Positions 59,133 to 64,000 of a stretch of DNA of 64,000 bases are shown piece by piece (the first letter of the stretch is position 1; each line of letters starts with the position of its first letter). The position numbers were made by a program, and so were the translations under genes. Origin of the DNA: Thiomicrorhabdus sp965602805 (GTDB lineage: Bacteria; Pseudomonadota; Gammaproteobacteria; Thiomicrospirales; Thiomicrospiraceae); NCBI GenBank assembly GCA_965602805.1, contig CBFCZK010000001.1, forward strand, positions 186,001 to 250,000, in the 5' to 3' direction. Below the pieces are notes generated by a model that saw only the letters and a list, made by a program, of their open reading frames with translations, was not told the DNA's origin and ran no database searches.

Positions 59133-62100
59133 ATGACTCAATTTGTTCATCTTCACGTCCATTCAGAATATTCCGTTGTCGACAGTACCTTAGGTATTAA
59201 GCCATTAATGGCATTGGTGCAAGGTTGCGAGCAACCGGCGATGGCATTGACGGATCAGAATAACCTGTTTGCTTTGGTTAAATTCTATAAGGCCGCAATG
59301 GGCGCGGGCATCAAACCGATTATCGGTTCGGAAGTCTTTATTGAAGATGAAAATGGTGACGTTTTTAAGGTGGTCTTACTGGTTCAGAATGAAGCCGGCT
59401 ATTTAAATCTATCGCATCTGATCTCGCAGAGTTATCTCAAGAACCAAAAGCTTTATCAAAATAATATGCTCGGTTTGATGAAACGCCAGTGGTTAGAAGA
59501 GTTTAACGAAGGTTTAATTGTCCTTTCGGGTGGTCGTTTAGGGGATGTTGGGGTCGCTTTATTAGCTGAAAAACCGAATCTAGCGGCCAGTCGTGTCAAA
59601 TGGTGGCAAACGCATTTTCCTGATCGTTTTTACCTGGAGTTGATTCGCACAGGCCGCCCACAAGAAGAAGCTTATTTGGCAATGGCGATTGATGTTGCGC
59701 TGCGTTATGACTTACCTGTGGTCGCCACCAATGATGTGCGTTTTGCTAAACCCGAAGATTTTGAAGCCCATGAAGTCCGCACCTGTATTGGTGCCGGGTA
59801 TATTCTGGATGATCAAAATCGTCCTAAACTCTATTCTGAAGAGCAGTACTTTAGAAGTAGCGAAGAGATGGTGGAGCTGTTTGCCGATATTCCAGAGGCC
59901 ATTACTAATACCGTTGAAATCGCCAAACGCTGTAGTTTAAAGCTCACTTTAGATGAATATTTCCTACCTGACTTTCCCGTACCGGAAGGTATGACGATGG
60001 ATGAGTTCTTTATTGCCGAAAGTCATAAAGGGCTAGAAGAGCGGTTAGCATTTTTATTTGGTCACCTGGATGCAGAGGCTTATGAAGTCAAGCGGGTTGA
60101 ATATTACGACCGCATTAAATTCGAGTTAGACGTTATCCTAGAAATGGGATTTCCGGGTTACTTCCTTATCGTTGCCGACTTTATCCAATGGGGTAAAAAT
60201 CAACTGATTCCAGTAGGCCCTGGTCGTGGTTCGGGTGCCGGGTCTTTGGTCGCGTACTCCTTAAAAATTACCGATTTAGATCCGATTGAATATGATTTGC
60301 TGTTTGAGCGTTTCTTGAACCCAGAACGTGTTTCCATGCCCGATTTCGATATCGATTTCTGTATGGATCGCCGTGATGAGGTGATTGATTATGTGGCGCA
60401 ACATTATGGTCGTGACCATGTGTCACAGATTGTCACCTTCGGGACCATGGCGGCCAAAGCGGTGGTACGTGATGTTGGGCGAGTGCTTGGTTTAGGTTAT
60501 GGCGTCGTTGATGGCATTGCCAAACTGATTCCGAATGAATTAGGCATCAAACTTGCCGGCGCATTAGAACAAGAAGAGGAGCTGCAAAATAAATATGATA
60601 ATGATGATGATGCCCGTCAGTTACTTGAGTTTGCCCTGAAGCTAGAAGGCACCGTGCGTAACACCGGTAAACATGCTGGGGGGGTGGTCATTGGGCCTAA
60701 ACCTTTAGATAATTTCTGTCCAGTTTTGTGTGATCCAGATGGCGGAAGTGTGGTGACACAACTGGACAAAAACGATGTTGAAACCGCAGGTCTGGTTAAA
60801 TTCGATTTCTTGGGGTTAAGAACCCTGACCATCATTGATTGGGCGTTGCAGTCGATTAACGTCAATAAGAACGTCGGCGATGAAGGTTTTGTCGATATCG
60901 CGCGTATCCCTTTAGCGGATCAGCCAACCATTGAAATGATTAAAACTGGTAAAACCACTGGTGTTTTCCAGCTGGAATCGAGTGGGATGCAGAGTTTGAT
61001 TGTGCGTCTAAAGCCCGATTGCTTTGAAGATATCATCGCCTTGGTTGCCTTATTCCGACCAGGCCCGCTTGAATCCGGCATGGTTGATAACTTTATCGCG
61101 CGTAAACACGGTAAAGAGAAAGTCTCTTACCCAGATGCTCAGTATCAGCATGAGAGCCTGAAAGAGACTCTAGAGCCAACCTACGGGGTTATTCTTTATC
61201 AAGAGCAAGTTATGCAGATTGCTCAGATATTGGCGGGCTATTCTCTAGGTGGTGCGGATATGTTACGTCGCGCCATGGGTAAAAAGAAACCCGAAGAGAT
61301 GGCCAAACAACGTGCGGGGTTTGAGGAAGGCGCGATAGCCAATGGCGTTGACGGCCAGCTGGCGATGAAGATCTTCGATTTGGTTGAGAAGTTCGCGGGT
61401 TATGGTTTTAACAAATCCCACTCGGCCGCTTATGCGTTAGTTTCTTATCAGTCGGCCTGGTTAAAAACCCACTATCCAGCGGAGTTTATGGCGGCTCAGA
61501 TCTCGTCTGATATGGATAACACTGAGAAAGTCGTCCACATGGTGAACGAATGTTATTCCATGGGATTGACGGTGTTACAGCCCGATATCAATACCGGTCA
61601 GGTGCACTTTAAGCCTTATGCTGAGAGAACCGTAAATTACGGTTTAGGGGGTATTAAAGGCGCGGGTGAAGCGGCTCTGGAAGGCATGATTGCCGAGCGA
61701 ACTGCAAATGGTGATTTTAAGGATTTATTCGATTTCTGTTTGCGTGTTGGTAAAAAGGTCAATCGTCGTGTTTTAGAAGCGCTGGTACGCGCGGGCGCTT
61801 TTGATAGTTTGCATGACAATCGTCAGTCGGTATTGGAGAGTATTCCAATGGCGCTCAAACAGGCACAGCAGCAACTTAAAAATGATGAGTTTGGGCAAAA
61901 TGATCTGTTTGGTGAAGTCTTATCGGTTGAAGAAAGTGGTGATTCTCAGCTATTAAATGTGCCTGAGATGTCTGAAAAACTGCGTTTGAAAGGCGAGAAG
62001 GTGACGCTTGGTCTTTATATGACAGGCCATCCGATTGATATGTACCAAAAAGAGCTGTCGACTTTAGTGAACGGTAAATTGTCTAGCTTACGTCCTGAGA

Positions 62101-62609
62101 AGTGGAGGAAAGTCTGGGTCGCTGGTTTGGTCATGGAGTTACGCAATAAAACCACACGTAACGGTCAGCGAATGGGCTTTGCGGCTTTAGATGATAAAAC
62201 TGCCCGCCTTGAAGTGGTCATGCGCCCAGCGGTTTATGAAGCGATTAAAGACACGGTTAAAGTGGATATGGTGGTGTTGGCTTATGGCGAGGTCGCCGAA
62301 GATACCTTTAATGGCGGTATCAAGCTGGATGCTGAACAGATTGTCACTTTGGCTGAAGCACGTGTTGAAAAGGCCAGAGCGATCAAACTATCGGTGAATC
62401 AGGTCACGGTGCAACCTAATAAAATCAACGATTTAAAAGTTTTATTGGGCGCTTACAGTGCTGAAGTCGGTTTGCCAGTAGTGATTGATTACACCAATAA
62501 AGTTGCCAACGTACAGATGAAGAGCAATGACGGTGTTTTATATCTGCCTGAAGACGATTTATTAGAAGCGCTTATGGCACAAGGTTGGCAACCAGAAGTC
62601 GTTTTATAA
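59133..62609 (+). CDS. dnaE: DNA polymerase III alpha subunit
   Basis: Catalytic subunit of the replicative polymerase. The 1158-residue protein has the PHP domain at the start (HLHVHSEYSVVDSTLGI), and the polymerase core with the catalytic acids in MPDFDIDFCMDRRDEVIDYV (about residues 405-424). GPGRGSGAGSLVAY is near 365, and the C-terminal OB fold (KVWVAGLVMELRNKTTRNGQRMGFAALDD, about residues 990-1018) and clamp-binding region are present. No intein or break is seen. It is divergent from aat and is followed by a long palindrome of the dispersed family. Confidence 0.98.
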   Translation: MTQFVHLHVHSEYSVVDSTLGIKPLMALVQGCEQPAMALTDQNNLFALVKFYKAAMGAGIKPIIGSEVFIEDENGDVFKVVLLVQNEAGYLNLSHLISQSYLKNQKLYQNNMLGLMKRQWLEEFNEGLIVLSGGRLGDVGVALLAEKPNLAASRVKWWQTHFPDRFYLELIRTGRPQEEAYLAMAIDVALRYDLPVVATNDVRFAKPEDFEAHEVRTCIGAGYILDDQNRPKLYSEEQYFRSSEEMVELFADIPEAITNTVEIAKRCSLKLTLDEYFLPDFPVPEGMTMDEFFIAESHKGLEERLAFLFGHLDAEAYEVKRVEYYDRIKFELDVILEMGFPGYFLIVADFIQWGKNQLIPVGPGRGSGAGSLVAYSLKITDLDPIEYDLLFERFLNPERVSMPDFDIDFCMDRRDEVIDYVAQHYGRDHVSQIVTFGTMAAKAVVRDVGRVLGLGYGVVDGIAKLIPNELGIKLAGALEQEEELQNKYDNDDDARQLLEFALKLEGTVRNTGKHAGGVVIGPKPLDNFCPVLCDPDGGSVVTQLDKNDVETAGLVKFDFLGLRTLTIIDWALQSINVNKNVGDEGFVDIARIPLADQPTIEMIKTGKTTGVFQLESSGMQSLIVRLKPDCFEDIIALVALFRPGPLESGMVDNFIARKHGKEKVSYPDAQYQHESLKETLEPTYGVILYQEQVMQIAQILAGYSLGGADMLRRAMGKKKPEEMAKQRAGFEEGAIANGVDGQLAMKIFDLVEKFAGYGFNKSHSAAYALVSYQSAWLKTHYPAEFMAAQISSDMDNTEKVVHMVNECYSMGLTVLQPDINTGQVHFKPYAERTVNYGLGGIKGAGEAALEGMIAERTANGDFKDLFDFCLRVGKKVNRRVLEALVRAGAFDSLHDNRQSVLESIPMALKQAQQQLKNDEFGQNDLFGEVLSVEESGDSQLLNVPEMSEKLRLKGEKVTLGLYMTGHPIDMYQKELSTLVNGKLSSLRPEKWRKVWVAGLVMELRNKTTRNGQRMGFAALDDKTARLEVVMRPAVYEAIKDTVKVDMVVLAYGEVAEDTFNGGIKLDAEQIVTLAEARVEKARAIKLSVNQVTVQPNKINDLKVLLGAYSAEVGLPVVIDYTNKVANVQMKSNDGVLYLPEDDLLEALMAQGWQPEVVL

Positions 62610-62625
62610 CAAATTATTCATACTA

Positions 62626-62661
62626 TTTTTAGAAGTGACCAGGCCTGGTCACTTCTAAAAA
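62626..62661. repeat. 36-base perfect palindrome with ACCAGGCCTGGT core after dnaE
   Basis: Bases 62626-62643 are exactly complementary to 62644-62661 with no spacer. The flank TTTTTAGAAG/CTTCTAAAAA puts T-runs before and A-runs after the stem on each strand, so it is not a standard terminator for either dnaE or the opposing nitroreductase gene. Confidence 0.9.
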
Positions 62662-62740
62662 CTTGGCAAAGCTCTCAAATTAAATAAGATGATTTGAAAC
62701 CGCTTTTTAAAATCTAACTTAAAAATCTAACTTAAAAATC

Positions 62741-63406
62741 TCACTCAAAAAATTCGCTAAACTCCGTTACTTCCACACGAGTGGTACGATATTGATTGAC
62801 TGGATCTTCCTTATTTTCATAACCTAATGCCATCCCGCCTAATAAAATCAGCGATTCATCATAGTTGAGAAAGTTTTTAATCAATTTAGGGAACTCGCCT
62901 AACGCACCCTGAGGACAAGTGGCTAAACCCTGCTCTTCGGCCAGTAACATAATGTTCTGCAGAAACATGCCGTAGTCTAAATACGAGCCGGTTTCTAACG
63001 TTGGATTCATAAAAAACAACAGCATAACTGGGGCATCAAAAGCCCTGTAATTCGCTTGCCATTGTTGTAAACGTCTTTCCTTATCCTCTCGAGTAATGCT
63101 CAAGGCGTTATAGAGCTCTGTGCCGGTTGCCACTCGGCGGCCTTTATAAGGTTCTACCCATTGGGTTGGGTAGTAGTGATAATCCATAGACTCTTTTTCA
63201 CCCTTTCCAAAGGCGGTCTGCATCTGTTGTTGCAGCGATAACTTACTTTGGCCGCTGATGACCGCAACCTGCCAGGGTTGCATATTCACACCAGAAGGGG
63301 CAAAGCGCGCCACCTCTAAAATATCCTGTACCTGTTGTTGGCTCACCGCTTTATCTAAATAAGCACGTGTTGAGTGACGTTGTTTAATGGCCTGTGTGAC
63401 GTTCAT
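62741..63406 (-). CDS. nitroreductase-family FMN oxidoreductase
   Basis: The 221-residue protein has the family start IKQRHSTRAYLDKAVSQQQVQDILEVARFAPSGVNMQPWQVAVISG, with the FMN-binding Arg-His-Ser and Pro-Ser-Gly segments. The C-terminal ILLGGMALGYENKEDPVNQYRTTR closes the FMN site. It resembles NfnB/DrgA-like quinone or nitro-compound reductases. The physiological substrate is unknown. It converges with dnaE. Confidence 0.9.
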   Translation of the reverse strand: MNVTQAIKQRHSTRAYLDKAVSQQQVQDILEVARFAPSGVNMQPWQVAVISGQSKLSLQQQMQTAFGKGEKESMDYHYYPTQWVEPYKGRRVATGTELYNALSITREDKERRLQQWQANYRAFDAPVMLLFFMNPTLETGSYLDYGMFLQNIMLLAEEQGLATCPQGALGEFPKLIKNFLNYDESLILLGGMALGYENKEDPVNQYRTTRVEVTEFSEFFE

Positions 63407-63453
63407 TTACTTGAATCCTTTGTGCTTAATATTTGGTATTTAATTATTATGAT

Positions 63454-64000
63454 CTAATCATAACGTTCTAGCCACTTAGTTTGCAGTGCCGTATAGCAGG
63501 GAAAGCTGTTGGTCAGATCACTTTGATAGAGTGTGAATTGGTCTACCTGCAAGCTTATGCCTTGGGTTTCTTGTCGTTTTTGTAGTTCGCCCGGGATGAG
63601 GATTGTTTCGGGGTTAAGCGTTTTAGGTATTTTACCTAAACTAATGTGGGGTCTAAAGGCTTGTTTAGAAGGGTTTAGGCCGAATGGTTTGAGTTGCTCT
63701 TCTACCTCTCGGACTAAATATTGTAATAATAGCGTTCTCTGTAAGCTGGCAACAATAGTATGTGGCATTCTCGGGCTTGGAAAGAGTTTAATACCTTCGA
63801 TTTCAGCCTCAAAGAAGCTCATGCCTTCCGCAAACCAGTTGGCCATGCTCACCGCAATATCATTAACTTTCTGCGGATCAAGTTTACCACCCAAAAATTT
63901 TAGGGTTAAGTGGTAGTTGCCTGCAGGGAACCAAATGATTTCCTTTCCCCATTGCGTACTTTTCAAAATTTGGATCTGCTTGTTTAAGTCCTGAGTGGTT
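63454..64000 (-). CDS. thpR: RNA 2',3'-cyclic phosphodiesterase ThpR/LigT (5' end outside window)
   Basis: Two-His phosphoesterase that opens 2',3'-cyclic RNA ends. The two signature motifs are HLTLKFLG (with FPAGNYHLT before it) and HISLGKIP, the catalytic HxTx and HxSx pairs. The reading frame stays open to base 64000 without a start that fits the family. A TTG at 63966 would leave out the conserved N-terminal strand, so the true start lies beyond the window edge. At least 182 codons are present of the usual 175-200. Confidence 0.88.
   Translation of the reverse strand, partial: TTQDLNKQIQILKSTQWGKEIIWFPAGNYHLTLKFLGGKLDPQKVNDIAVSMANWFAEGMSFFEAEIEGIKLFPSPRMPHTIVASLQRTLLLQYLVREVEEQLKPFGLNPSKQAFRPHISLGKIPKTLNPETILIPGELQKRQETQGISLQVDQFTLYQSDLTNSFPCYTALQTKWLERYD

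Noticed and set aside
1..64000. tRNA, rRNA and CRISPR arrays
   Set aside because: I looked for the conserved T-loop words and for evenly spaced direct repeats and found none, although a dedicated scan could still find a divergent one.

Overview
The window looks like ordinary chromosome of a gammaproteobacterium. The amiB-less mutL-miaA-hfq-hflX-hflK-hflC-yjeT-hisZ-purA block, the rnfABCD and sdhCDAB-sdhE operons, clpS-clpA, hflD-mnmA and aat all point to that class. The moderate-to-low G+C, a monomeric isocitrate dehydrogenase, HisZ (so a short-form HisG is expected) and a complete Rnf complex would fit a sulfur-oxidising Thiomicrospira/Hydrogenovibrio/Thiomicrorhabdus-type bacterium, but that placement is inference. 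I see no tRNA, rRNA, CRISPR array, transposase, integrase or prophage module.

Layout. 1-6.7 kb (minus strand): metG followed by rnfA-B-C-D, with rnfD running off the left edge. 7-8.5 kb: a STAS protein converging on apbC/mrp. 8.9-19.1 kb (plus strand): the mutL to purA superoperon, covering mismatch repair, tRNA modification, RNA chaperone, ribosome GTPase, FtsH-regulating SPFH proteins, histidine and purine synthesis. 19.2-24.9 kb: a lone receiver-domain protein, ppiD, a cupin, hflD, mnmA and an RluE-type pseudouridine synthase. 25-27.3 kb: icd (monomeric). 27.5-28.7 kb: a di-haem cytochrome c peroxidase gene held between two attC-like sites, which is what an integron gene cassette looks like. 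28.9-35.4 kb: a DnaJ-related gene, a LysR/DJ-1 divergent pair bounded by direct repeats, rhlE, a 7Fe ferredoxin and an FAD oxidoreductase. 35.6-43.5 kb is the most accessory part: a CsgG-like/LPP20-like lipoprotein cluster, RluA, a stand-alone CARF-nuclease (DUF1887/Card1-like), two tandem paralogous membrane proteins, an RNase H with a viroplasmin domain and a lipoprotein made of two repeats. 43.6-48 kb: a three-gene ABC exporter. 48.2-53.5 kb: host-attachment-family protein, PhnA, a DnaJ/CbpA-like protein, clpS-clpA. 53.8-57.9 kb: infA and the succinate dehydrogenase operon. 58-64 kb: aat, dnaE, a nitroreductase and the 3' part of thpR.

The strongest unexplained signal is a dispersed, perfectly symmetric 12-mer, ACCAGGCCTGGT, usually extended to TGACCAGGCCTGGTCA. 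I count 15 exact copies plus three altered ones in 64 kb, where about 0.004 exact copies would be expected by chance. It sits at 6 of 11 convergent gene junctions and also in operon junctions and inside mutL, sdhA and the end of sdhC. The core is fixed while the flanking stems differ. Some copies form terminators of 40-48 bp perfect symmetry, but two long palindromes have the wrong polarity for termination, so a DNA-level role (protein-binding site, uptake or methylation target) is likely.

Other points of note are 16 consecutive A-R-N triplets over the hfq ribosome-binding site (a predicted Hfq autoregulatory site), a CsoR-operator-like palindrome inserted in the apex of one of the ACCAGGCCTGGT terminators, and an orphan cyclic-oligonucleotide-sensor nuclease with no CRISPR genes near it.
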